From assembly GCA_020639235.1 (NCBI GenBank), contig JACKHC010000001.1, forward strand, positions 496,001-560,000: a stretch of 64,000 bases of DNA, read 5' to 3'. The notes beneath the pieces are model-generated. The model did not search any database, had not been told where the DNA came from, and saw only the letters and a list, made by a program, of their open reading frames with translations. The stretch is from Phycisphaeraceae bacterium. Lineage in GTDB: Bacteria; Planctomycetota; Phycisphaerae; Phycisphaerales; UBA1924. Position numbers and translations under genes: made by a program. This document shows positions 1 through 8,601 of the stretch, piece by piece. The stretch's first letter is position 1. Every line of letters begins with the position of its first letter.

Positions 1-1842
1 GTCCGCGAGAGCCGCGCGCTCGAGGCCGCGCGCAAGCTCGGACTCGTCCTCGACCACGAACTCACCAACGAACGCTTCTTCTATGTCATGCCGTATGTGC
101 CCGGCGAGTCCCTCACGCTCGTCACCCGCCGCATGCACTCCGACGCCGAGACCGCCGGCCTCGACGATCGTCATCTCCGAGAGGCCATCGGCTACATCGC
201 CGACCTCGTCTCCACCCTCGATGTCTACCACCGCGGCGGTCTCTGGCACAAAGATGTCAAGCCCGACAACATCATCGTCCACGACGGTCGCGCCGAACTC
301 GTGGACTTCGGCCTCATCACGCCCCTCCGCTCCGCGATGACCCTCACGACCCACGGCACCGAGTACTTCCGCGATCCCGAAATGGTTCGGCTCGCGCTCC
401 GCGGCGTCAAAGTCCACGAAGTCGACGGCGTCAAGTTCGATATCTACGGCGCCGGCGCGGTCCTCTATTCCGTCATCGAGAACTCCTTCCCCGCCCACGG
501 CGGGCTCTCGCAGCTCTCCAAACGATGCCCCGAAGCCCTGCGCTGGGTCGTCCGCCGCGCGATGACCGACATCAACACGCGCTACAAGAGCGCCGCCGAG
601 ATGCTCGCCGACCTCCGCACCATTCAACACGCGGCCAACGCATTTGCCCTCAAGCCCGCCGATCTCCCTTCGGTCAAGGGCGGCTCGGAGTTCACCGTAC
701 CCGCGCCCGTCGCAGACGAGTTCGCCGAACAGATGGGCCGCGTCGCGCAAGCCGCCGCACAAGTTCCTCCCGCAACGCCGGCCCCCGAGACGCCCGCGGC
801 ACAGGATGCGCCCAAGCCCCGCACCAAGCCCGTCATCGCCCTCGCAGACTGGTGGACCGGGCGATACGCCGTCAAGAGCGAGTCGGAGCACCGCGCCCCA
901 TCGCCGCATGATGCGCCGGGTAAACCTCGCACATACGGGGCTCGTATCGGCCCGCTGGTCATCGGAGCGTCCTATGAGCGCCCCGAAAGACGCGACGCCC
1001 CCAAGCCCGATGCGAGCGCCCGCCGGACGCCCGTCACGCCGCGCCACAACCGACCCAACGCCGGTGCGCAGCTCAAGTCCGCGCGCGCCCGCGTCCAGGC
1101 CGCCCAGCGCCGTGCGCAGGACCGGCGACGGGGCCGCGCGCCGCGAGGCGGTCAGTTCAACAACGCGCCCAACGCGGGCGTTGTTGTCGCGGTGGTGCTC
1201 ATGCTCATGTGCGTCGTCGGCATCGGCGGCGGCCTGCTCATCCCCGCGATGAAGCACGACTCCCGCATCGCCGGAGCGCACGAAATGTCCGATGTGGTCG
1301 CGGGCCCCGCGCTCCATTACGACACCCCGGCGGGCGTCGCCACGATGTTCTCCGACATCGATGACTTCCCCTTCCCCGAACGCTACACGCGCGCCACCGC
1401 CGACCACGACATCCTGGATATCGCCTACACCCACGACCAGATCGAACTCAACAACACAACACCCCTCGAGATCCGCGCCCGATTCGACGAACCATCCCGA
1501 CTCCTCCTGGTCATCAACGATCTCGCCGTCCGCCACGAGGCCGACGCCTACCTCAATTTCGTCATGCACGCTCTTGCCGATGAGAACATGGGCGTCACCG
1601 AGGACGCAGACCTCGTCGCCAGGGCCAAGACCATCATCGGCCTCCGCCATGCCGCCGACACCGACGCCCGCGCCGAACTCGCCGATTGGCTCGCCGAAAA
1701 GGTCGACCCCGCCATCGCGGGGATTCTCTGGATTGACCTCGACCCGGAGTCGAAGGAAGAGGTCGACCGCCGCCTGATCACCCGTTCCGTGGCCGACACC
1801 GAAGGCATCGTCGAAGCGCTCCAGACACTCCTCACCTGGTAA
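1..1842 (+). CDS. Ser/Thr protein kinase, membrane-anchored (5' end outside window)
   Basis: The frame is open from the first base, so the N-terminal lobe (Gly-rich loop, VAIK lysine) lies upstream of the window; 613 residues are visible. The catalytic loop HKDVKPDN is at visible residues 83-90 and the metal-binding DFG is in VDFGL about 19 residues later, so the Hanks-type C-lobe looks active. Behind it is a Pro/Ala/Arg-rich linker, then one hydrophobic segment near residues 392-415, then about 200 residues without recognised motifs, presumably outside the membrane. This is the usual layout of bacterial transmembrane kinases. It stands just upstream of cysC; co-transcription is possible across the 133-bp gap. 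Substrates cannot be read from the sequence. Confidence 0.88.
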   Translation, partial: VRESRALEAARKLGLVLDHELTNERFFYVMPYVPGESLTLVTRRMHSDAETAGLDDRHLREAIGYIADLVSTLDVYHRGGLWHKDVKPDNIIVHDGRAELVDFGLITPLRSAMTLTTHGTEYFRDPEMVRLALRGVKVHEVDGVKFDIYGAGAVLYSVIENSFPAHGGLSQLSKRCPEALRWVVRRAMTDINTRYKSAAEMLADLRTIQHAANAFALKPADLPSVKGGSEFTVPAPVADEFAEQMGRVAQAAAQVPPATPAPETPAAQDAPKPRTKPVIALADWWTGRYAVKSESEHRAPSPHDAPGKPRTYGARIGPLVIGASYERPERRDAPKPDASARRTPVTPRHNRPNAGAQLKSARARVQAAQRRAQDRRRGRAPRGGQFNNAPNAGVVVAVVLMLMCVVGIGGGLLIPAMKHDSRIAGAHEMSDVVAGPALHYDTPAGVATMFSDIDDFPFPERYTRATADHDILDIAYTHDQIELNNTTPLEIRARFDEPSRLLLVINDLAVRHEADAYLNFVMHALADENMGVTEDADLVARAKTIIGLRHAADTDARAELADWLAEKVDPAIAGILWIDLDPESKEEVDRRLITRSVADTEGIVEALQTLLTW

Positions 1843-1975
1843 TCCAGGCGGTTTGACTCCGTTCGCAGCACCCGCCTACCTTTCCTCCCCCCCGACCCAC
1901 CATCCGCGATCCCCGCGCCATGTGTCCGGCGCCCGCGGGATCTCCACGGAGCGAGCGAGAGAAAGGCCCACACCG

Positions 1976-2590
1976 ATGAGCAAGGCAACCAACATCCACT
2001 GGCACGACGGCGATATCACCCGCGACGAGCGCTGGGGCGCCCTCGGGTGCAAGGGCTGCACGCTCTGGTTCACCGGCCTCAGCGCCTCGGGTAAATCGAC
2101 GATTGCCTGCGCCCTCGAACAGGCGCTCGTGAACCGCAAGGTCAACTGCTACCGCCTCGACGGCGACAATGTCCGCCACGGGCTCAACAACAACCTGGGC
2201 TTCTCAGCCGATGACCGCGCCGAGAACATCCGCCGCATCGGCGAAGTCGCCAAACTCTTCGCCGACGCCGGGTGCGTCACCCTCACGTCCTTCATCTCGC
2301 CCTATCGCGCCGACCGCGACAAAGCCCGAGCCACCCACGACGCGGGCAAACTCGCGTTCTATGAGATCTTCGTCGATACGCCCATCGAGGTGTGCGAGCA
2401 GCGCGACCCCAAGGGCCTCTACAAGAAAGCCCGCGCCGGGCAGATCAAGGGCTTCACGGGCATCGACGATCCCTACGAAGCGCCTAGCAAGCCCGAACTG
2501 GTGCTCAAGCCCGCGGACTACGATGTCGCCGAGGCCGTCCGCCGCTGCGTCGCGTTCCTCGAAGACAAGGGCGTCATCAAGAAGGCGTAA
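1976..2590 (+). CDS. cysC: Adenylyl-sulfate (APS) kinase
   Basis: Phosphorylates APS to PAPS, the donor for sulfotransferases and an intermediate of assimilatory sulfate reduction. The 204-residue length fits a stand-alone CysC. The P-loop GLSASGKST is at residues 34-42, followed by the [12 protein letters not shown] segment and the [10 protein letters not shown] segment typical of APS kinases. The ATG at 1976 is chosen because the family match starts right after it; longer in-frame extensions are low-complexity. A PAP/PAPS phosphatase follows on the same strand and ATP sulfurylase (sat) lies about 9 kb away on the other strand inside the polysaccharide genes. That suggests PAPS for sulfation, although general sulfur assimilation is equally possible. 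Confidence 0.95.
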   Translation: MSKATNIHWHDGDITRDERWGALGCKGCTLWFTGLSASGKSTIACALEQALVNRKVNCYRLDGDNVRHGLNNNLGFSADDRAENIRRIGEVAKLFADAGCVTLTSFISPYRADRDKARATHDAGKLAFYEIFVDTPIEVCEQRDPKGLYKKARAGQIKGFTGIDDPYEAPSKPELVLKPADYDVAEAVRRCVAFLEDKGVIKKA

Positions 2591-2668
2591 TCGAGCGCCG
2601 ACTCCCGCCTCCATCCGAGCCACTACACTCAACCGACCTGCAAGAGCGCAGCATCGGAGGAGGTCGTG

Positions 2669-3703
2669 ATGTCCAGTGAAGCCAAAATGCTCAACGCCGC
2701 ACGCTTCGCGGTCGCCGAGGCGTGCCATGTCTGCCGGAAGGTGCAGCGCGATCTGGCCACCGTTCAAAAGACCCTCAAGGACGACCGCTCTCCCGTCACC
2801 GTCGCGGACTTCGCAAGCCAGGCCGTCATCGCCCGCGCTCTCGCCGAGCAACTCGGTTCCATCAATCTCGTCGCCGAAGAAGACGCCAACGAGCTCCGCG
2901 CCCGAGTCGACTCGGGCGACACCGCGCTCCTCGACGCCGTTGTCTCCGCCGTCCGAACCGTCTGGCACAACGCTTCTCCCGAAGAAATCCTCGACATGAT
3001 CGATCTCGGCAACGCCGATCCCAAGCGCGATCATCTCCACGCCTTCTGGACGCTCGACCCGATCGACGGCACCAAGGGCTTCCTCCGAGGTCAGCAGTAC
3101 GCGGTCTCGCTCGCATGGATCGAGAACGGATCGCCCATCATCGGCATCCTCGGATGCCCGAATCTCTCCGCCGATTTCAACCGCGGGTTCGACGAACCCG
3201 AAGCCCACGGCACCATGTACTCCGCCATCGCGGGCGACGGCGTGTGGGAGTCGCGCGCCGACGACTTCAAGACCGCTGGTTCCAAACTCAAGCGGCTCGA
3301 GGTCTCAGAGGACGAACCCGTCCGCATGTGCGAGTCCGTCGAAGCCGCACACACGAGCCACAACGACTCCGAGCGTGTCCTTGAGCAACTCGGCGAACCG
3401 GGCGAGCCGGCGCGCCTCGACAGCCAGGCCAAGTACGCGGTCGTTGCTCGGGGGCAGGCGGACCTTTACCTCAGACTCCCGACGAAGAAGGGTTATGTCG
3501 AGCGAATCTGGGACCACGCCGCCGGCTCTCTCGTGGCGATCGAGGCCGGGTGCGCCGTCACCGATGCCTCGGGCAAATCTCTCGATTTCTCCCATGGAAT
3601 CGGCCTCGAGAACAACCGGGGCATCGTCGTCGCACCCACAATCCTCCACGGCAAGGCCATCGGCGCCATCCGTGACCTCGGGCTCCTCGGCGAGGCCACT
3701 TAA
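2669..3703 (+). CDS. 3'(2'),5'-bisphosphate nucleotidase (HAL2/CysQ-type)
   Basis: Member of the Li-sensitive, Mg-dependent inositol monophosphatase superfamily, predicted to remove the 3'-phosphate of PAP or PAPS. Signatures are the EE pair at about residues 70-71, DPIDGTKGF at 130-138, and WDHAAGSLVAIEAG starting at 281, which are the three metal-site motifs in the right order. The 344-residue length with a long insert between the first two motifs resembles the HAL2 (eukaryotic-like) branch more than short E. coli CysQ. A strong ribosome site, GGAGGAGG, ends 5 bases before the ATG at 2669; a GTG at 2666 is the alternative. Its place directly after cysC supports PAP turnover as its role. Confidence 0.9.
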   Translation: MSSEAKMLNAARFAVAEACHVCRKVQRDLATVQKTLKDDRSPVTVADFASQAVIARALAEQLGSINLVAEEDANELRARVDSGDTALLDAVVSAVRTVWHNASPEEILDMIDLGNADPKRDHLHAFWTLDPIDGTKGFLRGQQYAVSLAWIENGSPIIGILGCPNLSADFNRGFDEPEAHGTMYSAIAGDGVWESRADDFKTAGSKLKRLEVSEDEPVRMCESVEAAHTSHNDSERVLEQLGEPGEPARLDSQAKYAVVARGQADLYLRLPTKKGYVERIWDHAAGSLVAIEAGCAVTDASGKSLDFSHGIGLENNRGIVVAPTILHGKAIGAIRDLGLLGEAT

Positions 3704-3750
3704 CGGTCCGGCCGACTCATTACGTTGATGCAATGGGCATTTTTGCGCAT

Positions 3751-3782
3751 CCGCGCAAGTTTGTGTGACATAACTTGCGCGG
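3751..3782. repeat. Perfect 11-bp inverted repeat
   Basis: Arms CCGCGCAAGTT (3751-3761) and AACTTGCGCGG (3772-3782) are exact reverse complements around a 10-base loop, 48 bases after the phosphatase stop. There is no T-tract after it on either strand. It may be a factor-dependent terminator hairpin or an operator for a dimeric regulator. Confidence 0.6.
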
Positions 3783-3933
3783 ACCTGACCCGCGCGTGGG
3801 GGGGCACAGTCGCGCATCGGTCTTTGCATTGCGAGTGGTCGGTTATTGTTCACTTTCCGCTTGATTTCGCTCAAGATATCGGAACGGAATCCGCCGATAA
3901 GGAGTAGTATCCAATAGATCTCTCTCTCCTCCA

Positions 3934-3975
3934 CCGGGGCGCTGTTGAATAGACGGCGCCCTGGTTTGCTTTTTG
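3934..3975 (+). terminator. Candidate intrinsic terminator
   Basis: A 9-bp stem, CCGGGGCGC (3934-3942) against GCGCCCTGG (3956-3964) with one G-T pair, has a 13-base loop and is followed by TTTGCTTTTT. It lies about 230 bases after the phosphatase stop, so it could end a long 3' UTR or an unannotated transcript. Confidence 0.45.
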
Positions 3976-4149
3976 TCAGCGTCGCTTCTGATGGGGAATG
4001 AGCGCCACTCGCCCGCTTCAGGACCCGCGCGCCAGCCCCATTACAATCCGCGACCTTCAATCCGCCGGCCGTATCGAAGGGCGAACCCGCCCGCGCACCG
4101 GTTCGTTTGTTGAGTACGGAAACACGACACCGCGAGGGAGGCAACACGG

Positions 4150-5136
4150 GTGGATTGGTCCAGACACAGAGTCCTTGTCACCGGAGCCGCCGGCTTCATC
4201 GCCTCGCACACCTGCCAGGCCCTACTCGCCCGCGGCGCCACCGTCATCGGGCTTGACGATTTCGACGCCTACTACCCCCGCCCGTTCAAAGAACGAACGC
4301 TCGCCGAGATCCGCAAGACCCCCGGCGCCGACGATCGGTTCGCATTCGTCGAAGCCGACATCTGCGACGCGACCGCGATGAATCAGCTCTTCTCCGACGA
4401 GCAACTCACGGGCGTCATCCACCTCGCCGCCCGCGCCGGCGTCCGACCCAGTCTCGAGCAACCCAAGCGCTACGCGCAGGTCAATCTCGAAGGCACCACC
4501 ATCCTGATGGAGGCCGCACGCCGCGCCAATGTCAAACGCTTCATCATGGCATCCTCCAGCTCCGTCTACGGCAACAATGAGAAGGTCCCCTTCGCAGAGA
4601 CCGACGATGTCTCCAGCCCAATCTCGCCCTACGCCGCAAGCAAGCGCGCCTGCGAACTCATGGGCCATGTCTTCCACCATCTCTACGACATGGAGATCGC
4701 CTGTCTCCGCTTCTTCACCGTCTTCGGCCCGCGCCAACGCCCCGACCTCGCCATCGCCAAGTTCATCGAAATCATCCGACGCGATCAAACCATCCCTATG
4801 TTCGGCGACGGCACCACCAGCCGCGACTACACATACATCGACGATATCGTCGCCGGAGTCGTCGCCTCCTACGAGAAAGTCCCAGACTACGGCTACCGCA
4901 TCTGGAACCTCGGCGGCAATGACCCCGTCAACCTCAAGGAGATGATCGCCACCATCGGGCGCGTGCTGGGCAAAGAGCCCAGGGTCGAGCAACGCGAGAT
5001 GCAAGCCGGCGATGTCTCACGAACCTACGCCGACCTGACCCGTTCCACGGCCGAACTCGGGTACAAACCGACAACGTCATTCGAGGAAGGCGTCCGCAGG
5101 CAATGGAACTGGGCCCGCGAGCATCTGGCCGGATGA
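4150..5136 (+). CDS. NAD-dependent epimerase, UDP-glucuronate 4-epimerase-like
   Basis: Extended SDR of 328 residues. The Rossmann motif GAAGFIAS is near residues 12-19, the SSSSVYG serine motif near 137, and the catalytic YAASK begins at residue 161. The segment FGPRQRPDLAIAKFI and the phrase ARAGVRPSLEQP are typical of the UDP-glucuronate 4-epimerase (CapI/LpsL) branch, which makes UDP-galacturonate. Start is GTG at 4150 behind GAGGGAGG. It is the first gene of a tightly coupled plus-strand operon (stop overlaps the next ATG by 4 bases). Upstream UDP-glucuronate could come from the UDP-glucose dehydrogenase encoded at 25888-27243. A plain UDP-glucose 4-epimerase role is less likely but possible. 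Confidence 0.85.
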   Translation: MDWSRHRVLVTGAAGFIASHTCQALLARGATVIGLDDFDAYYPRPFKERTLAEIRKTPGADDRFAFVEADICDATAMNQLFSDEQLTGVIHLAARAGVRPSLEQPKRYAQVNLEGTTILMEAARRANVKRFIMASSSSVYGNNEKVPFAETDDVSSPISPYAASKRACELMGHVFHHLYDMEIACLRFFTVFGPRQRPDLAIAKFIEIIRRDQTIPMFGDGTTSRDYTYIDDIVAGVVASYEKVPDYGYRIWNLGGNDPVNLKEMIATIGRVLGKEPRVEQREMQAGDVSRTYADLTRSTAELGYKPTTSFEEGVRRQWNWAREHLAG

Positions 5137-6188
5137 CCGGGCGCGCAGTTGTCACTTCCGCCGCCGATCCGCGCAGGCACGGGCGATGGCATCGGACCCG
5201 CCTCACACTCTCGCTCACACTACTCGTCACCGCCCTGACGACACTCATCCTCCGCTTCCTCGGCGCGGGCATCGCGCTCTCATGGCGCCTCGATCTCCTC
5301 TCCGGCTTCGCCGGCCCGATGGTCGTCGGCTGCGCGATCGCCGCCACCTTCGCCCTCGCCCTCCGGTTTCGACGCACGGCGCTGCTGATCGCGCTGATCG
5401 CATTAGCGCACTTCCTCTGGATGGCTTCGGGCCGGGCCGCGCGCTCCGCGCCGATCGAAGGCCGAACACTCCGGGTGATGACGTTCAACTCGCTCGGGAT
5501 CAACACCCACGGCGACAAGGTCGTCGCCGCCATCAGACAGTCAGATGCCGACCTCGTGTGCATCCTCGAGGCCTCATGGTCAACGCTCCACGAACTCCGC
5601 CAGGCGTCGTGGGACGACGAGCGCTACCCGCATCGAGTCGTGCCCGAAGAGGGCAAGGAGTGGAACATTGTCGTTCTTAGCAAGTTCCCGATCACCGTCG
5701 ATGAGTCCCGCGACTCCAGGTGGGACCTCTGGTGGGACTTCTACAACTATCGCCGAGTTGTCACGGTCCACGCCCCAGAGTCGATGGGGGGCGATTTCCT
5801 CCACGCCATGCTCATCCCCTCATCACCGCGAACCGCCCAGCGCTGGGAGTTCGGCAACGACCTGCTCGAGACCAACATCCAGATCCTCCGCGACTACTAC
5901 CTCTCGCGCCGCCTCCCCATGATCGTTACCGCCGATCTCAACGCCTCGCCCACCATGTATCGCACCGGCCGGGTCCGCCGCGCACTGGGCCTGCTCCGAT
6001 GCAAGCCGCTCCTGGGAGTCGTCGGCACCTGGCCCGCCGACAACCCGCGCTGGAAGCGCTTCGCCATCGACGATGTCTTTGTCACACCCGGCATCAAGGT
6101 CGCCTCATGGCAGGTCGTCGAGGCCGATACCGGCTCCGACCACGCGCCCGTCGTCGTGGACCTCGTCATGCCCGAGAAGCGCCGCTGA
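5133..6188 (+). CDS. Membrane-anchored endonuclease/exonuclease/phosphatase-family protein
   Basis: 351 residues; the ATG at 5133 overlaps the epimerase stop as ATGA. Three hydrophobic segments (about 24-46, 54-77, 82-98) precede an EEP-fold domain. Its marks are MTFNSLGIN, a metal-binding Glu in ILEASW, TADLNASP and the C-terminal SDHAPVV, equivalent to the SDHxPV motif of DNase I-like phosphodiesterases. This layout is like exported EEP proteins that face the periplasm. Substrate unknown; nucleic acid, a lipid-linked sugar phosphate or an inositol-type phosphate are all open. Coupling to an epimerase and a flippase argues for a part in surface glycan or lipid metabolism rather than DNA repair. 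Confidence 0.82.
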   Translation: MTGRAVVTSAADPRRHGRWHRTRLTLSLTLLVTALTTLILRFLGAGIALSWRLDLLSGFAGPMVVGCAIAATFALALRFRRTALLIALIALAHFLWMASGRAARSAPIEGRTLRVMTFNSLGINTHGDKVVAAIRQSDADLVCILEASWSTLHELRQASWDDERYPHRVVPEEGKEWNIVVLSKFPITVDESRDSRWDLWWDFYNYRRVVTVHAPESMGGDFLHAMLIPSSPRTAQRWEFGNDLLETNIQILRDYYLSRRLPMIVTADLNASPTMYRTGRVRRALGLLRCKPLLGVVGTWPADNPRWKRFAIDDVFVTPGIKVASWQVVEADTGSDHAPVVVDLVMPEKRR

Positions 6189-6274
6189 GCGCCGCACGCT
6201 GGACACCCTAGAATGGCCCCCAAAGGCGAGAAATGCCGATCGAACACGGAAGTTGTGCGGGCGTAGGAGGCGGG

Positions 6275-7243
6275 ATGCAGATACTCATCAGCGGCGCGGT
6301 GCAGGGTGAGGACGGCGATCAGGGCGTCTTGGCCGTCATCCTCATCATCGACGCCCAGACCAACGAAATCCTCCACCGCTGCGAGTACCTGCCCCCGAAG
6401 GATGTCGTCTCCCCGGGTCAGAAAATCCAGTTCACCGGCTCCTGCTTCATCGACGGCTCATACTTCGTCTGCACGCACAACGAGATTCTCGTCTACGACC
6501 AGTGGCCGCCCAAGACGCCCGCCCGCAAGATCAGTCTCAAGGGCTTCAACGACCTCCACCACTGCTTCCCGTGGAAGGGCAACCTCGCCGTCTCCAACAC
6601 CGGGCTGGAGACCGTCGACATCGTCTCGCTCACCGGCGAGCTCCTCGAGCGATACGACCTGCTCAAGGACGAGCCCGGTGCGCGCAAGATCGATGACAGC
6701 AAGGATTACCGCCGCATTCCCGATACCAAGCCCCACCTCCGCCACGGCAATCACCTCTTCGAACTCGACGGCGAACTCTGGACGAGCCAGCTCCGGACGA
6801 TGGACGCGATCTGCGTTACGAAGCCAGGCCGACGGATCGAGATGGGCGCGGGCATGCCGCACGACGGCATCGTCATGGCCGACAAACTCGTCTTCACCAC
6901 CACCAACAACCACCTCGTCTTGTTCGATGTCGACGACACCTCCCGTCGCTCCATCTACAACCTCCCCGAGATGACCCCCGAACTGAACCAGCTCGGCTGG
7001 TGCCGGGGCGTCGTCCGTCACCCGCAGAATCCCGATCAGTACTTCGTCTGCTTCTCCGCGCTGCGCCGCTCCAAGTGGAAGGAGTTCGGCTACTGGATCA
7101 AGCACGGCCACTGGCAACCCCGTTCCCATATGGGCCTCTATGACCTCGCCCAGCGCAAGATGATCCACCACAAACAGATCGGCGAGCACCACGGGTACCA
7201 GCTCTTCCAGATCGACCTGCTCCCGCAAGAACGGCTCGTGTGA
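6275..7243 (+). CDS. Uncharacterised protein, predicted beta-propeller
   Basis: 322 residues from the ATG at 6275, which has AGGAGG four bases upstream; an earlier ATG at 6233 lacks such a site. No signal peptide. The sequence is a series of short beta-rich units (for example KGNLAVSNTGLETVDIV and HDGIVMADKLVFTTTNNH), each with a hydrophobic strand, a turn and another strand, as in a six- or seven-bladed propeller. Conserved-looking His/Trp/Arg clusters (LHHCFPW, LRHGNHLFE, HGHWQPRSHMG) could line a substrate pocket. I do not recognise the family. Its stop overlaps the flippase start by 4 bases, so it is probably a cytoplasmic partner in the same pathway. Confidence 0.7.
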   Translation: MQILISGAVQGEDGDQGVLAVILIIDAQTNEILHRCEYLPPKDVVSPGQKIQFTGSCFIDGSYFVCTHNEILVYDQWPPKTPARKISLKGFNDLHHCFPWKGNLAVSNTGLETVDIVSLTGELLERYDLLKDEPGARKIDDSKDYRRIPDTKPHLRHGNHLFELDGELWTSQLRTMDAICVTKPGRRIEMGAGMPHDGIVMADKLVFTTTNNHLVLFDVDDTSRRSIYNLPEMTPELNQLGWCRGVVRHPQNPDQYFVCFSALRRSKWKEFGYWIKHGHWQPRSHMGLYDLAQRKMIHHKQIGEHHGYQLFQIDLLPQERLV

Positions 7244-8589
7244 CCAGTCCAGCGCCCAAGAATCGATCCTTCCTCGAAGACGCCCTCCGTCTCATCCTCG
7301 GCAACTTCGGGCTCCTCGCCCTCGCGCTGCTCGTGGGAATCGCCACCGCGCGCATTTGGAAGGAAGATGTTCGAGGCGTCATCACCGCCGTCCTCATCGT
7401 GCCGTCGCTCCTCGTGCTCTTCGGCGACTTCGGCATCGACAAGGCCCTCCCCACCATGATGGCCGCCCGACCCGATGAGAAGAACCGAATCATCGGCGTC
7501 TCATTCACGCTCTGGCTCATCGCCTCCGTCCTCTACACGCTCCTCGCCGTCGCGTGGTTCTTCGCGCCGTGGTCGGGCGATCTCCCCCTCTCGTGGTATG
7601 CCCTCTCGGTCGTCGGAATCGGCCCGAGTCTCCACCTCGCATTCGCGCGGGGCGTCGCCCTCGCAGACCAGCGCATCTCCACCTATGTCCCGCGCCTCGT
7701 CTGGGCCGAACCGCCCAAGCTCATCATCATCCTCACGCTCGGCGCGCTCCTCGGTTTTGATGGCCCCTCTGACGGCTGGGTCTACTTCCTCGCCATGCTC
7801 GTCGGCTCGCTCATCTCATTCGCCATCGGCATCCAGCTCATCCGCTCCCGCTACACCATCCGCTTCGACTTCGACGCGACACTCGCGCGCGAGATGATCG
7901 CCAAGGCATTCAAGTTCGGCATCTCAACCGTACTCATGCGCCTCAACTACCGCATCGATCTCTTCATCCTCTCCCTCACCGTCATGCACATCGCCGACGC
8001 CCACCTCGGCAACTATTCCGTGGGCGTCAACTTCGCCAACATGCTCTGGCAGATCCCCATCGCCCTCTCCTGGGCCGTCTTCTCGCGAGGCGTCAACACC
8101 TCAGATCGGGCCGCATTCGCGCACAAGACCGCCCGCCTCTCCCGCTTCGGCCTCGCCGTCGGGCTCCCCGCCGCGATCGTCACATACTTCGCCGCTCCGT
8201 GGATCCTCCCGCTCGTCTACGGATCGGGGTTCCGACTGGCAGCCACCTGCACCCAGATCCTCCTCCCCGGAATCGTGGCCTTCTTCGTCGCGCGCACGCT
8301 CGAAGCAGACCTCCACGCCAAGGGCCACCCGCTCCTGGTCTCCGCCGTGATGGGCCCGGTCGTCATCGCCAACATCGTCCTCAACGCGATATGGGTGCCG
8401 CAGGGCTTCGTCTCGTGGGCGCCCGCCAACGGCGTCCTCGGCGCAGCATGGGCCAGCACCGTCACCTACATCGCCGGCACCATCGGCTTGGTCGCCGTCT
8501 ATTCCAGAATCACCGGAATCAAGTGGTGGGACCTCGTCATCCCCCGGCCGAGCGACTTCCGTTTCCGCTTCATCCGCTCCCGGCGCTGA
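7240..8589 (+). CDS. Polysaccharide flippase (Wzx/MATE-like)
   Basis: 449 residues with about 12 hydrophobic segments spread over the whole length, and family features of the polysaccharide-transport branch of the MOP superfamily: the N-terminal amphipathic start followed by LLALALLVGIATARIW, FGDFGIDKA in the first loop, and repeated 40-residue helical pairs. Predicted to flip lipid-linked repeat units across the inner membrane. GTG start at 7240 overlaps the previous stop (GTGA). It is the last gene of its operon and converges on the Wzy-like polymerase gene with only 12 bases between stops. Confidence 0.85.
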   Translation: MTSPAPKNRSFLEDALRLILGNFGLLALALLVGIATARIWKEDVRGVITAVLIVPSLLVLFGDFGIDKALPTMMAARPDEKNRIIGVSFTLWLIASVLYTLLAVAWFFAPWSGDLPLSWYALSVVGIGPSLHLAFARGVALADQRISTYVPRLVWAEPPKLIIILTLGALLGFDGPSDGWVYFLAMLVGSLISFAIGIQLIRSRYTIRFDFDATLAREMIAKAFKFGISTVLMRLNYRIDLFILSLTVMHIADAHLGNYSVGVNFANMLWQIPIALSWAVFSRGVNTSDRAAFAHKTARLSRFGLAVGLPAAIVTYFAAPWILPLVYGSGFRLAATCTQILLPGIVAFFVARTLEADLHAKGHPLLVSAVMGPVVIANIVLNAIWVPQGFVSWAPANGVLGAAWASTVTYIAGTIGLVAVYSRITGIKWWDLVIPRPSDFRFRFIRSRR

Positions 8590-8601
8590 CACCAACCCGC
8601 C

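Larger units (their letters stand above)
3704..4149. other. 446-bp gene-free stretch with inverted repeat and hairpin
   Basis: Between the HAL2-type phosphatase and the epimerase operon. The composition is visibly more AT-rich than the flanks. It holds a perfect 11-bp inverted repeat, a terminator-like hairpin and the upstream region of the epimerase operon. A 60-codon reading frame (3725-3907) has no ribosome site or recognisable sequence, so I do not call it a gene. The region probably contains the promoter of the 4150-8589 operon, but I cannot place -35/-10 boxes with confidence. Confidence 0.5.

Noticed and set aside
3725..3907. 60-codon frame after the phosphatase gene
   Set aside because: No ribosome site or recognisable sequence, and it runs across the 11-bp inverted repeat.
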